This document shows, one piece after another, positions 33,432-45,599 of a stretch of DNA of 64,000 bases. The translations under genes were made by a program, and so were the position numbers. Within the stretch, counting starts at the first letter, position 1. Every line of letters starts with the position of its first letter. The notes below the pieces were generated by a model that was given only the letters and a program-made list of their open reading frames with translations, was not told the origin of the DNA and did not search any database. The stretch comes from Sesamum alatum (Eukaryota > Streptophyta > Magnoliopsida > Lamiales > Pedaliaceae). The stretch spans positions 883,001 through 947,000 of the forward strand of contig JACGWO010000006.1 in NCBI GenBank assembly GCA_034509735.1, read 5' to 3'.

Positions 33432-36400
33432 TTAGAACAATGGGAAATTAAGACGATGTTTAGGGATTGCGACAAGTTGGACTCCTCTTGGTGCAGTGAG
33501 CCCAAACACATCATTCATATCAAGATCATCACCCTTCATCCCATCAGGCAACTCCCAGTTAAAGCTATGGCAAAGGTGGGCCACAGTCAACTCCAAAGAG
33601 TAGAGCCCCAATTGCATTCCCGGGCAGGACCTCCGACCCGACCCGAATGGTATGTACTCGAAGTTGCTCCCCTTGAAATCGGGCGCCCCACTTTCAAGGA
33701 ACCTAGACGGCTTGAAAGTGTTGGGCTCATCCCAGGCGCCCTGCTCACGCGCGATTGCCCACGCGTTGATCATCACCCGCGACTTGGCCGGGATTTTGTA
33801 GCCGTTGATGACGGCGTCGGCGGCAGTCTCGTGGAGGAGGAGCGGGATCGGAGGGTGGAGGCGGAGAGTCTCTTTGATGACGCATCTGAGGTAGGGGAGG
33901 TTTTCGAGATCGGATTCGTGAACTTTCCGGTCGAAGCCGACGGCGGCGGCGAGCTCTTGCTGCACTCTCTTTAGGTCTTCCCAGCTGTGCATTAGCTCCG
34001 CCATGGCCCATTCGATTGCCGACGCCACAGTTTCAGTCCCGCCAAACATGACGTCCTAGAAAAAAACTAATGAGAAAATGACGAACTACAAATGAAAAAA
34101 AAAAAGAAAGAATTTTACGTACTGTTTATCCGTGTACTTAAATAATTAATATAATCATGATCTTGAGCATCTGATATTGAATTATTTAAACAAACAAACA
34201 AAAGTAAGTAGTTTTTAGAAAAAAAGGTATTTAAAAAAATAAATGCATGACAAAATTTGGTTTTGTTAAATAAGATTGAAAAATAAATCAAACTCTTCAA
34301 TACTATGTTGAAATCAATTAATAAAAGCTCGTTTGAACTCAATTTGCTAAACTACAAACCAAAGTTGGAGAAAATAATTTGTTTCATAAATTTTTAAACT
34401 CGATTCAATTAGCGCAAAAATAATAAAATATACTTAAAAATATCAAAATACTCGAACTCGACTCATGTTTAATCCAAATAAAGCTCGTTCGACCTCAATT
34501 AAATCAATAATCGAATCAAATTCAGACACAATCTAAAGTACGATAATAATTCAAATACGTATATTCAACTCGACTCAAATCATTTAAACTATAATTTTAA
34601 ACAAATAAAGTATTAATAAGAGAATCATTTTAACTAAAAAAAAAACATATTTTCGATAAATAGAAACTTTATTTTGCCATGTTTAGAAAAGAAAATTCTA
34701 AATTTAGAAGAATAGAGTAGAATCCAATATTTGTTTTTCTTTTTTTTTTTTATTTTGTTATTGTTTTAAATAAGTACATAAACTTCCAAATTGTGGCACG
34801 AGGATTATGTAAACTTGGGCCCAAAAGGCAGTGTTAATTACGACAGACTGTCTCCATTCTGTTAATTTCCATATAAGAAATTCAGTTAAAACAGCATACA
34901 ATCAATTTGCTATCAGTGGTTGGTAAGAGACGACAATTAATTGACAAGTAAGCAACTTAATTAGCATTTAGCCAATAATAAATTGAATTATTTCACCCAA
35001 ATTAAATACCATATATGCACTAAAATCCACCAATTCCAAAATAGTTTTTTTTTTAAAAAAAAAACATTATATATATATATATATATATATATTAGTGTGA
35101 ACGTTTATTTTGTAATGTAAAACATGTTATATGTGGAAGAGGCCAAAAATACAACAACCAATTACTTTCAACACAGACTTGGGATCTGATTCCCATATAT
35201 ACGAGTCACTTTCAAATATATTTTATAAAAATATCTCTCAATTTAAATTATGTTCAAATTATTGTAATTAGGAATTACATAATTTGATGCATGTAATAAC
35301 CCAATTTTGACTAGGATAAACTACATAAAATTAACAAAGTAAATAGTTTTGAATATTTTTTGTAGAAAGTGTGTATATGTGATCCAAAAACAATCATGCA
35401 TGTGTTAATTACTTAAATTAAGGGTTGTTCTTTTACTGTATAAATTTTTAAATATATGTATTATTTCAAAATAATTTATTCAAAAACACAATATACACCG
35501 CGCATAATAATAAAAAACTATTATTAGAAATAATAAAATAATTAATTATATGAAATATATATAGATTTCTTTTCTTACCATGATGAGGGCCTTGATGTTG
35601 TCTCTTGTAATGCTAATGTTACCTGACACTGGATCATTTTTGCTGTCGTCATTTTCAGTATAAAACTCCATTAACTTGTCGACCATATCATCTTCAACCT
35701 TTGCCCCATCGTCTTCTTCATGACTATTCTTGTTGTCTCTCTTCTTTAAGTGGTCGTCGATGATCTTGTCGATGAAATGATCCAACGATCCACGAGCTTT
35801 TTCGAGCCTTTTATGGAAACCTTGGCCGTTGATCCACCTCATCCACGGCAAAAAATCAGCAACATTAAAAGCTCCAAAAAGTTTGGAGAATTCTTGCATA
35901 ATCTTCACGAACTCATCTTGGCCTTCTTGTGACATGGACCCGAATGCGGCCCGATAAGTGATGTTTTTAGTCAATCCAAGCACGATTTCCCCTATGTTAA
36001 CCGGGGAACCAACCCTAGCATCAATGGTTTTAATCAACGAATCGATCTCTTCCCGGGCCGAAGCCCACGACTCGGCCCGTTTCCGACTGAAAACCTTTGT
36101 GACACAAATCTTCCGCATCTGGCGCCAGAAGGGCCCGTAATGAGCAAACGCCATGTCGGCTCTGTCGTAGGTTAAGTAACTGATAGCAATAGTTGCGGGC
36201 CGGTTGGAGAAGACGTTATCTTGGGCTTGAAGGACTTGTCGGGCCATCTCCGCCGTGGACACCGCCACCATGTGGACGTTACCCATTTTCAGGTGGAATA
36301 AGCCGCCGTAGGTCTTGGCAAGCTCCGCCAGGCCACGGTGGTTCAACAGGCTGATCATCCGCATGTTGCCGATCACCGGTAGTCCCCTCGGGCCGGGTGG

Positions 36401-36511
36401 GAAAGGGTTTCTTTTTACCAACTTATTCAACAGAATGGTGATGAAGAGAAGGAATAGCAAGGCTAAGGACATGTTTGGCAGTGTTTGGAGTTCTTGAAGA
36501 ATGCTCTCCAT
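33432..36511 (-). CDS. F5H: Ferulate/coniferaldehyde 5-hydroxylase, cytochrome P450 CYP84A
   Basis: Endoplasmic-reticulum P450 that 5-hydroxylates coniferaldehyde/coniferyl alcohol and ferulate, directing phenylpropanoids to syringyl lignin and sinapate esters. Two exons: 36511-35579 and 34055-33432; 1557 nt, 518 residues, typical length. Landmarks: an N-terminal membrane anchor (about residues 14-30), the hinge PFPPGPRGLPVIGN, the I-helix FGGTETV at the start of exon 2, the K-helix ETLR, FKPSRF, and the heme loop PFGSGRRSCPG with its cysteine ligand. The stretch DVMFGGTETVASAIEWAM is characteristic of F5H and argues against CYP75 or CYP71 members. The single intron is 1523 nt. Gene order with the GATA gene resembles Arabidopsis At4g36220/At4g36240. 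Confidence 0.95.
34056..35578 (-). other. F5H intron
   Basis: 1523 nt, donor ATG|GTAAGA, acceptor TTTTTCTAG|GAC. AT-rich with an (AT)n run at 35067-35092. No embedded gene or identifiable transposon end. Confidence 0.85.
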
Positions 36512-37160
36512 GGCTGTGAATATTGTTTGATACAGATTGGCTAGAATTTGTGAGTCTTGTGGCTATTTATGAAGGCAATCCGTACAATAGGAGCCCTCAG
36601 GATTTGAGGGTTTATTTGCCTTAATCTAGCTGTACTACTTATTACCGGGAGAATCAGTAACTATTTTTTGGGAAATTCTAATTTAAATTGGGTCTGTTCA
36701 AATCTGAATTAATAATATGATAAGTGCAACACACTTTTAGTGTGATTGGTGTACAATATAAGAAAAATGACAAGTATAATAAACTTATCATGTAATTAAT
36801 TTAGTTCAACCAGAACTGATTTAAATAATAATTTTTGTTAGTTTTGGTTTGTAAAATATATATACGGACTATAATACCTTTAAATATATATTTTCCCACC
36901 ACATATGACACTCCTTTAGTTACTCGTCTTTATCAATAATTTCTTATTTTCAAATATGCTTCGACCATTTATATGAATTAAATATTTGTTATTTTTCATA
37001 TTGTCGAAGTAATCATGATGCTTGCTTGCACATATATAGTTGGACAAATGACCAATATCAAATTTACTTGTAATTCTCTATACTAGATAAATAATTAAAT
37101 ATCGCAAATTATAGCACATATTTTGGTTTCTCATTTTGATGAATTGGGCCTTCTTTTGAT
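36512..37160. other. F5H upstream region
   Basis: Promoter side of F5H. A weak TATA-like ATAAATA (minus strand) lies near 36562-36569. No other motif assigned. Confidence 0.3.
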
Positions 37161-37392
37161 AGGGAAAAATGCGAGCAACATGTAGTATTGTAAATAAATA
37201 AATTACCCTCTATAAAATTAAAATAGTAATTTGTCTTTCTGTGTTTTTTAAAACGGAAAATTTACCTTCCCGTTTAGGGATGTAAATTGCTTTATTTTAA
37301 AGAACATATTGAGGTAAATTTATTTTTTTTTCATAAGGGGGTAATTTGCTCATTTTCAATATCACATGGAGGTAAATTGTATTAAATTATTT
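37160..37392. mobile_element. Short inverted-repeat MITE
   Basis: The left arm, with CAACATGTAGTATTGTAAAT and AAATTACCCTC, matches in inverted form the right arm, with GGGGGTAATTTGCTCATTTTCAATATCACATG. Arms are about 60 bp and the whole about 230 bp. No confident duplication. Confidence 0.45.
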
Positions 37393-39390
37393 TTTTAATA
37401 TAAATAGAATGTAAAAATATCAGTCAATATTGTAAATTGTGTTTTGTTAATACAGTGTACATTTTATTGTTAAAATCTCATGATTCATACAATTTGATAT
37501 TTTTACTTTTAATTTGTATAAGATAATCTCTTTATTCATAAAATAAGATATAATGAATTCGTTGGTTTGTTCAACTTCCATTATCTAAAGCAATCTGGAC
37601 AATTTCTGAATTTTCTTTTTTAAACTTAACTTTTTTGCATAAATTTGATTTGCTTATTTTCCATAAATAAAAAAAATTATATTATGGTACGTTTGATTTA
37701 GTAAGCCCTAAATTTAAGTCAAGAGTCAAGATTGAATCGAGTCCCATCCCATCAGGATTGGGGTTGCTTATTATATCATTATATGTGAATTTATTGAAAT
37801 TTAATTCATTATTTTTAATTATATTGATATATTGATTGGAGCAATATATTGCTCTGTTTGCTGAGATATTGATGTAATTATCTATACTATTATATAAAAA
37901 AAAATGCTTTTTTACTCACAAATAACAGTTAATGATATCGCCGCACCATTTCTTTGTAATGCGAAAAAATAACTATCAACTGATATGATAACTACTTTAT
38001 TCAATTTTCAAATTTTATATTAATTGATAAATTAATTTTTTCTTTCTTTCCTTCTTTTTTTTTTTAAATGTGATGTGTTAGTTTATATATTTTACTCTTA
38101 TTTATAATATATTTTAAAATTTAAAAAAATATTTAATATATACATGCAGAAAAAGCGTGCCACGACGTTTAAACTAAATAAAAGAAAAGAGTCAAGGTTT
38201 ACTTTCCTAGTCCTAACTTCTTTCTAATTAGATACATTCCATACATAAAATGCAACTTTCCATATGTATATATGAATTCATTCTTTACTCACCTTATAAC
38301 CATAAAATACCTTAATTAAATAATTAATTTGAATTCCATCAAATGGGGGATTAATTATATATATTAAACATATTAATTGGGAAGGTTATATGAATATTAA
38401 TTTATATATGGTGTAACAATTTTCCTTTAAAATAAGAAATTAATTACTTGAATTAAAACTTTAATGGAAAATTTGCCGGGATTTATCATTCTCTTTCCTT
38501 TTCCTTTTTTTTTTTTTTTTTTTTTGGTGACTCGTGATTTCATTTTGAATTTCAATAAAACTTAAATGGTTACATACCAAATGAGGGAAAGTGTGAGTTT
38601 CCTTTCTTTTTCCCATGATTTGCCGTTACATAACAGAGAAGCAATAAAAAACCCAGCTCACCTACAATCTGATTATGATTGCTGAGTGGTTGTAAATTGA
38701 GAGGGGAGTGGAAGAGAACATTTCCTTCAAGCTTGATATACCTAAGTATTTTAAGAGAGAGTTTAGTAGTTGGTGGTGTCTTTTTATGAATAGTAATTTG
38801 AAAATAAAATAAAAATTAAAATTGAGGTATTTATAGTAGATTTGAGAGTTATAGTGTGTGGTAAAGCTGCTAAGATTCGAGATGGACGAAAGTTGGGTGT
38901 AACTTGAGACGCCACACATGCGGAAAATATATTCCACTGTGAGTTTGTGCACGTTAGTGCTACTTCAGTGAGTCAGCGGCTACAGTCCAACTTCGTGGTT
39001 GTTGATGGTTGGCAGTTGTGTGGGCATCACATATGTTTGAGCAAGTTGTTGACCACTCCCGATTTTTTTTTCGAGGGGGTGAAGAAGAAAATCAGATATC
39101 TAGAATTCATCTTGGATTCTCTATGCGAGAGGGGGACATGTTGATGAGTTGGGTGGACTGCGAGAGCCATGTTTGCGCGATTAGCAACCATTTGAGTGGA
39201 AATGTAGCAAGTCAGGAGACGATCAAGGCGTTGAGGCCGTTTGGCTGACGACATGCCACCTTGAGTTTCTGAGAGGGACAACCGAGTTGAGAATTGTGGG
39301 GAGCATCGGGCTCTATTGGCACCATGAACGGCATGGTGCTGTCAGGTTAGGGCTAAAGTTCTAACCTTCTGTCGGGTAGGGGCACAAGTC
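37393..39390. other. Spacer
   Basis: AT-rich with long T runs (38503-38525). Short open frames at 38660-39280 show no recognisable domain, and I would not call them genes. Confidence 0.4.
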
Positions 39391-39393
39391 TTA

Positions 39394-40246
39394 GGGGGTG
39401 TTTGCAATAACTTCTACTTATGTTGTGGAAATAAGTTTTAGAGAAAGTTGTAAGTTAAGTAGTAATAAAAGTTTAGAGTATTTAAATACAAAAGTGAAAA
39501 GTGGGAAAAACTAGAATTGAAATATTTGAAAAATAAGCTACAAATTTAAGCACTTATGTTGAAATTTACTAATTTGTCCCTAAATATAATTATTCTATTT
39601 TTCTTTATTTCATTTTCCTTCTCCACTTTCCCCCTTTCTTCTCCATTTCTATTTCCCCCATTTTTGCCAGTTCTCACCCTCCATTTTTTTCCCTCTCTCA
39701 CTTCTAATTCCTGACTCACCTCTCACTTCCCCCCCCCCCCCCCCTCAAGCCACTTTCTCTCACCATCTCGGCGCTCAAGTTCGATAGCCTGCGATTCCAC
39801 AATTGTCCACCATTTTTTGTGGTGCATACACCTCCACACACTTAAAATACATGTCACACACACATATATGTATTTATATATGTATGTGTATATTAACTTA
39901 TTTGTAATTATATATATATTTTTTAAAATACATCTCTCTCTATATATATATATATTTACACAGCATGGTGGTAATGGTGGTGGCAGAAATGGTGACGATG
40001 ATGGTAGTAGTGGTGGTGTAGCAATGATGATGGTGGTGGGTATTATTGTAAAAATATGGATAAAGAAAAATGTTAAAATACCAAAAGCTGGAAGAACACC
40101 TATTTTGGTGCTTTGAAATTTTATTGGGAAAAAACTAAATTTTATCTTATGAAAAGCTGAAGCAAAAATTCCAAACGCTCATTTGCAGCTTAAATTCAGC
40201 CATAAGCTAATAATCATTTTTTTTTCCAGTTTTTGCAAATACCTAC
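39394..40246. mobile_element. Possible PIF/Harbinger-type element
   Basis: Ends GGGGGTGTTTGCAATAAC and GTTTTTGCAAATACCTAC are imperfect inverted repeats (GGTRTTTGCAAWAAC shared) and are flanked by TTA on both sides (39391-39393, 40247-40249). The interior holds a 16-C run (39729-39744) and GGTGGT-rich sequence. Confidence 0.45.
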
Positions 40247-40249
40247 TTA

Positions 40250-41260
40250 ATCCTACTGTTGGGTTGCGGGCGAAGACCCCAATCTTCGTGTTGAATCAAG
40301 AGAGGAGTCTTAGAAAGAGAATTCGGTCCCACAAATAGCGTGATTCCTACATTTTGGGCAACGGACCCAAGTACTTTAGAGTTGGTTTAAGTGTGGTCAC
40401 CGCAGAGGCAAATTGTGTGCTTGTCGAGGATGACAACACATCGATGGGGGAGAATTACGGGCATAGACTTTGCACTTCATTCGTTCTAGATCAATTCGGG
40501 TGTAATTAATGCACTGTTTTAAGGGACGCCAGGGTAACAAAAGGCGCACTTAACAAAACTTGGAGCACAGTTGCTACCCACCAGTTGAAGAAGAGAGTGC
40601 AAAAAGGGTGCACAGACGTTGGACATGTAGAATTGAGTATATCGAGAGGCTATTCTTGGGAGCAGACCAAAAATTGGGGCAATAGTTGAGGATGAGAGTG
40701 TAGAAGCCTACACAAACTTCCAACTTGAGTTTTCATGTCATGTCAAATGGAGTGCATTCGGGTAACTACCTACGAGAAGGAACCCACCTAAGGAAGAGGG
40801 TGTAGATGGAATACACAGACCTCCACTTGTGTTGATCAAGTCACAATGGGGTGCATTAGAGGCACCATCTGTGAGGAGAAAACATGCTGTGTTGAAGGGT
40901 ACTTTAGGCAAAAGGGCTTGAAGAAACCGGAGGTCGGTCCCGTGCTGCGATACTAGAGAGGAATATTGAACACTGCATACACGAACCCGATAATGCATGC
41001 ACGAGGTATTAGAGTATTCACTCAATCAACCTAAAGGTGTTGTCCCACAATTCCCACAGCCTGTGGCGCAGCCTTGTGTCAATGCAAAGCCTCTTGGCCC
41101 TTCACATGTAGGGCTAATGTGGGCCCTCCTGACCCCACATTGCCCATGCAGTACTCTTAACATTCGAGGATTCTAAACATTCGAGGATTCTAAACATTCC
41201 TTTGAGATGTCTAAAACTAGTCCTTGGTGGCCCAACTAGCCCCAAGAGTTTGATCACTGA
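40250..41260. other. GC-richer unassigned segment, probable transposon remains
   Basis: Higher GC than its surroundings with no intact frame. It contains a 17-bp tandem duplication TAAACATTCGAGGATTC at about 41157-41192. It could be decayed LTR retrotransposon sequence, but no LTR or pol motif is visible. Confidence 0.35.
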
Positions 41261-41804
41261 GGCCTCGTTTACTTTGTGTGATGGGATTATAGTGGTATAG
41301 ATTAATGAATGACAAAATTTGGGATATGTAGTGATAGGATTATGTAATATTTTGTTTATTTGATTGGATGAAATATTGAATGAATGTGAGATAATTTTAT
41401 CTTAAAATTACTAGTATGCCGTTAATTTGGAAAAATATTAAATATCAAAATTACCCCTTAATAATACACAATAATTGTCATTGTAAAAAAATGCTTTTAT
41501 ATTTTTCTTTGTCAATTAATAATTTTAGATTTTAAATTATTATCATCATTTTGCTAAGTTTTCAAAACATCCAAAAAATAAAAATAAGATTGAGAAAAAA
41601 TTAGGCCTTCAAAAAATTATCTTGGATTGGTGGACTTTGTAGGATAAATAATCCCATCTCAATTTGTGGTATTACTATCAACCATTTATCCTTATCAAAA
41701 TCGGGCTTGGCCTCATTATCACAGGTCGACCTTTTAGAAAGTAAATAAATTGTTAAGTTGGATTGGGCTGAATATCCAACCCAATCCAACTAAGTAAATA
41801 TGGC
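41261..41804. mobile_element. Tourist-like MITE (PIF/Harbinger)
   Basis: Begins GGCCTCGTTTACTTTGTGTG and ends CCAACTAAGTAAATATGGCC, imperfect inverted repeats (GGCCNNNTTTACTTNGT). Flanked by TGA on the left and TTA on the right, consistent with a mutated TTA duplication. The internal GATGGGATTATAG-type sequence is also usual for such elements. Confidence 0.5.
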
Positions 41805-44230
41805 CTTAGTGTCTTATTGCACGAGGAGAACTAGCAGAAGCTCACTTAGTATAATTATAATAAAATATTATTCTCAAATTACATCAATGATAGAAAAGCC
41901 AGACATTCTTTTTTGGTTTTTTTTTTTTCACTGATTTATTTCATATAAAGTACCATACATTATTTTATAAATATTTTAACAATTAGACATGACAAAGAAA
42001 TTGCCAGTAGTGCTAAATTCAAGGTCAATATGTCTAGAAGGTAAAGTGTCAGTGGACGTGGACGAACAAACAATGGAATTAACTTCACCCATATAGAAAG
42101 TAAACAAAGACATAAAAAAATATTAGTTTACCATTTATCAACAACTACTTTTTATCAAATAAAATAATTAAAGAACAATAATTTATTACTATCACGTCAT
42201 GTTGATTTTATATATATATATATATATATATTACATTTACTTCCTTATTAGCATAAAAACATTATTAGAGGAATGTTGAATGGGGGACTAAAGTAGAAAG
42301 TTTATGTAAGTCTTTTGTTGCTATCAACATTTTTCGTACAAATTTTAATCGAGAGGGACAATTGTAAATGGAAAATTTTTGGAGGAGCGCAAGTGTAATT
42401 TTAAAAGCTTTTTTAGGGGAATGTTTTTTAGATGATGTGTAAGTGTAATTAACACTTTAAATATCTATATTGTCATAAAGAAAATATTTTGTCGTACCAA
42501 CTTTTGAATACTCAATTTTGCTTTTTAATTCAGTTCTTCCATTTAAAAAAAATATTGGTCAGAATAGTAATTTTAATATTTTTTTTCAACCCATTGCTCA
42601 ACATTCCTCTCACTTTACTACACATATCTTTCTTCTCACGAATTTTTTTCTTTTTCATTCTTTTAGAAATTTCTTTTTTCTATTCATCTCACACCACTGT
42701 TTTTTTTCATATGCTACAGAGACGATGTGCAGCGATGAGTAGTATTGTAAAGAATTGAAATATTCACCTTTTTAGTTTTCATTAATTTAAAGATTCCGAC
42801 AAACTAACATGCTAAGATTCAGAGCACAATCGATGTGTATGTATATTAAAAAAAAATAGTTATGTGTTTGTGAAAAAAAAAATATTAGGCACAATACTTT
42901 TTTTGTAATCATAGAAAGTATCAAGAAATGGATTTACATACAAATATTTAAAAAAACATAAATTATTTGTTGTTAGTAATTATTTTTTAAACAATCACAC
43001 TTATAAACCTATTAGAATATATTTGAGTAAGAAAAATAACGAGAGTTTTGCATATTTACGTAATACATATCAAATTAGTTTTTCTAAAAGCCCTAGTACT
43101 TAATTATTTAACTACTAATTTGTGACACATCCAATGTTTATGTGCAAATTTTATAATACTATTTAAATAAAGTATTTATTATTTAATAAAGTATATATAA
43201 AATAATAGTTTATTATTAAATTTACAAAAAATAATGACAAAAAAATGCATGAAGATTAAAAAAAATAACTATCAAAAGATAGTGAGAGTAAGAAGTTAGA
43301 TGAATAAATTAAAAAAAAAAAAGATGAAATTACCTTTTTAGTCCCACGGGATAAGGAGTTCAACACTTTTAGTCCTCTACTTTATGAAATTTATGGGACT
43401 AAATATGTCGAGTTTTCTCAATTCAGGACCATTGAGGACTAAATATGTCAAATTTTCTCAATTTCGGAACTATTTTGAAAATCACGTAAAGTAGAAGACT
43501 AAGGGTATGTTTGGTTGGGGAAAAAAGTAAAAGTAAAAAAAAATGCATAAAAAAAATTTAGTGTTTGGTTTGAAGGAATATATGGAAGGGAAGTAAAACT
43601 GAATGTATATAAAACACTACCGAATCCATTTTTATTCCGTCTAAAATTAGAAGTAAAAGTAGAAGTATAAGGCCAAAAAGATAAAAAATAAAATATATAT
43701 TTTATTTATTTATCTATTGCCCATATTTGAGGGCGTTGGTAGTAATTTTTATTTTATTTAGATTGAATAATTTAAGATAAATGAATAATATTCGTTTTGA
43801 TGAATATTTTTATTAATAAAAAATATTATTATTTTTGTTTGATAATATTTTTATTAACAAGGTGTTTAAATTTTTGTTAAACTAAAATTATATTAGTATA
43901 ATATTAACTTATTTATTTTTTAATACAAAATAAAGAGAAAATGTTAAAGAGTAAAATTACAAAAAATTAATATTTTTTTTCTTCTCAATCTATTTTTCTC
44001 GTACCAGACGAGAAGTATTTGAATATTTCACACATATCACTAATGTACAATCTTGGAGTAATGAAATAATTTTACTAGATTTGTCTATTCACATTATCCT
44101 CATTTAATTTAATTAAATTTGAAGCTGCCAGAAAAATAAAAAGAGTAAGTTCATAACCTCCCTAAATTATTTCTACGGCTAGCGCCTACCACGCTACCAT
44201 CCACCACCAAAACTGCACATTTCAACCGCT
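41805..44230. other. AT-rich spacer with repeats
   Basis: (AT)n at 42208-42231. A family C repeat copy at about 43120-43310. A segment with inverted TTAGTCCTCTACTTTA/TAAAGTAGAAGACTAA at about 43368-43502, likely a short MITE. A start-like GGGTATGTTTGGTTGG at 43503, typical of hAT/CACTA-type ends. No coding exon. Confidence 0.45.
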
Positions 44231-44290
44231 AGAGTGAAACTAGGCACTACGCTACAGCTCAGAAACTCTGAACCGCCCAATCGACCGGGT

Positions 44291-45324
44291 TCAGTCTCCC
44301 TGTCCCATCTCCTTGTTCAACCGCATCTCCAACACTTTTCGGTGACTATTCGAATGCATTTCCTGCGAAAAAGACGGGCTACCAGCCGGTCTATACTCGG
44401 GGTAAAGCCGGCCTATCTTGAACCGGACACCACAAGCGTTACACAGCGTTTTTGGGCCCAGCGGTCCTGTGCGCCACTGGGGAGTCTTCTGAACTTGACA
44501 ATGCGTACACTTGCGGCCACTGTCAGACTCCGGGTTTCCCTTCTGCTACTGGGCCGGCGGTTGTTCCAAGCTGTAAAACCAGTCTGTCTCCAGGACCGGG
44601 TTCGTGAACAGAGTAGAGGGAAACGCGGAAGAGCCGTAGGAAGACGACGTTGAAGATGACTCGGCTGAAGCCGCCAGAGACCACCGACGTCCGTCCGCCC
44701 TCGGCCGTTTGTTCCTCGCTTTCCTCGGAACCGGAAACGAGAAAGGCGAAACTGGAATCTTCGGAACCAGACTGCTCAGCGCTTCGACACGGTTGCCCGA
44801 CTGAGACCCGACGGTTTCGATGGAACTCCCGGCGGAGTATAATAAAGAAAGCTCCGACGTAGAATCGTCCACAAATTGCGATAACCACTCGAGGTTTTCC
44901 AATTCATCAACCTTCAACAAAAATTTTAAACAGACAAAAATTAGTTCCAAAGAAGAAAAAGAAACCTTCATTTCCTCCAGAATTCAGCGTAGGCTAGTTG
45001 AATGCGTACCGGAACGGCAAGCTCCCCGACGGAGAGGCTGTCGATTTCGTCGGCGCCGGAAAAAATGGAAGAAGAAGAAGGATTCGAATTCCTCTCTAGA
45101 GCAACTTTTTCTTCATTGTATTCCTCAGAAAAGCTGTCGTCCTGAAACTCTTCCACCGGAAAATCGAGGTTAAGGAGTTCTTCGACGGGGAAATCATCGC
45201 AGGAAACGCTATTAATCCCCGTCAAACACCAAAGGTCGTCGTTGTAAATCACCTGAGCATTCGTCTTTGCTGCCATTTGCGAAAGGACTCTCGGTTTCAG
45301 AGCTCTTGCTTCTATCCACTCCAT
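44291..45324 (-). pseudogene. GATA7: GATA transcription factor gene with premature stop before the zinc finger
   Basis: Exon 1 is 45324-45010 (starts MEWIEARALKPRVLSQMA) and exon 2 is 44911-44291. In exon 2 a TAG stop (44546-44548) follows the sequence YSLEQPPAQ. The same frame then continues without further stops through a complete type IV zinc finger (CTHC, 18 residues, CNAC, with [11 protein letters not shown]), then [22 protein letters not shown] and a TGA at 44291-44293. Homologues have a Lys-rich run at the stop, so a one-base change such as AAG to TAG is likely. The predicted product of 226 residues would lack the DNA-binding domain. Alternatives are sequencing error, an unrecognised small intron, or a true loss. 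Similarity and neighbours point to GATA7 of the GATA5/6/7/12 group. Confidence 0.8.
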
Positions 45325-45586
45325 TTTTCAAACTCCCAACAACCGCAAAATTCCCAGCAAATAGCAAATCAAATATTTGCGCTTCTCAACCTAATTTTTG
45401 TGAATTTTGAGTATAACTGATGATCAAAGAGAAGATAAAACGAGGAGGCGGTAGAGAAAAAGGTGAAGAAGAAAAGATGTGGGTGAAGAGCACTGAAATG
45501 AAGGCTGGTTCGTGGGCGAAACTGATGGTGGGTTAATGGCGCTTTTTTCTTTTGGATTTTTTTCGCGTTTCTTTTTATGTAATGAA

Positions 45587-45594
45587 TATTTATA
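45587..45594 (-). promoter_or_regulatory. TATA box of the GATA gene
   Basis: TATAAATA on the minus strand, about 260 bp before the start codon. Confidence 0.5.
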
Positions 45595-45599
45595 GTATT

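Noticed and set aside
33456..33974. Open frame of 172 codons on the plus strand opposite F5H exon 2
   Set aside because: It is the antisense shadow of a clear P450 exon and has no domain of its own.
39009..39281. Overlapping open frames on both strands
   Set aside because: No recognisable domain, no splice-compatible neighbours, and in repeat-rich DNA.
44234..44653. Open frame of 139 codons on the plus strand opposite the GATA gene
   Set aside because: The minus strand carries the conserved GATA finger here, so the plus frame is a by-product of GC-rich codons.
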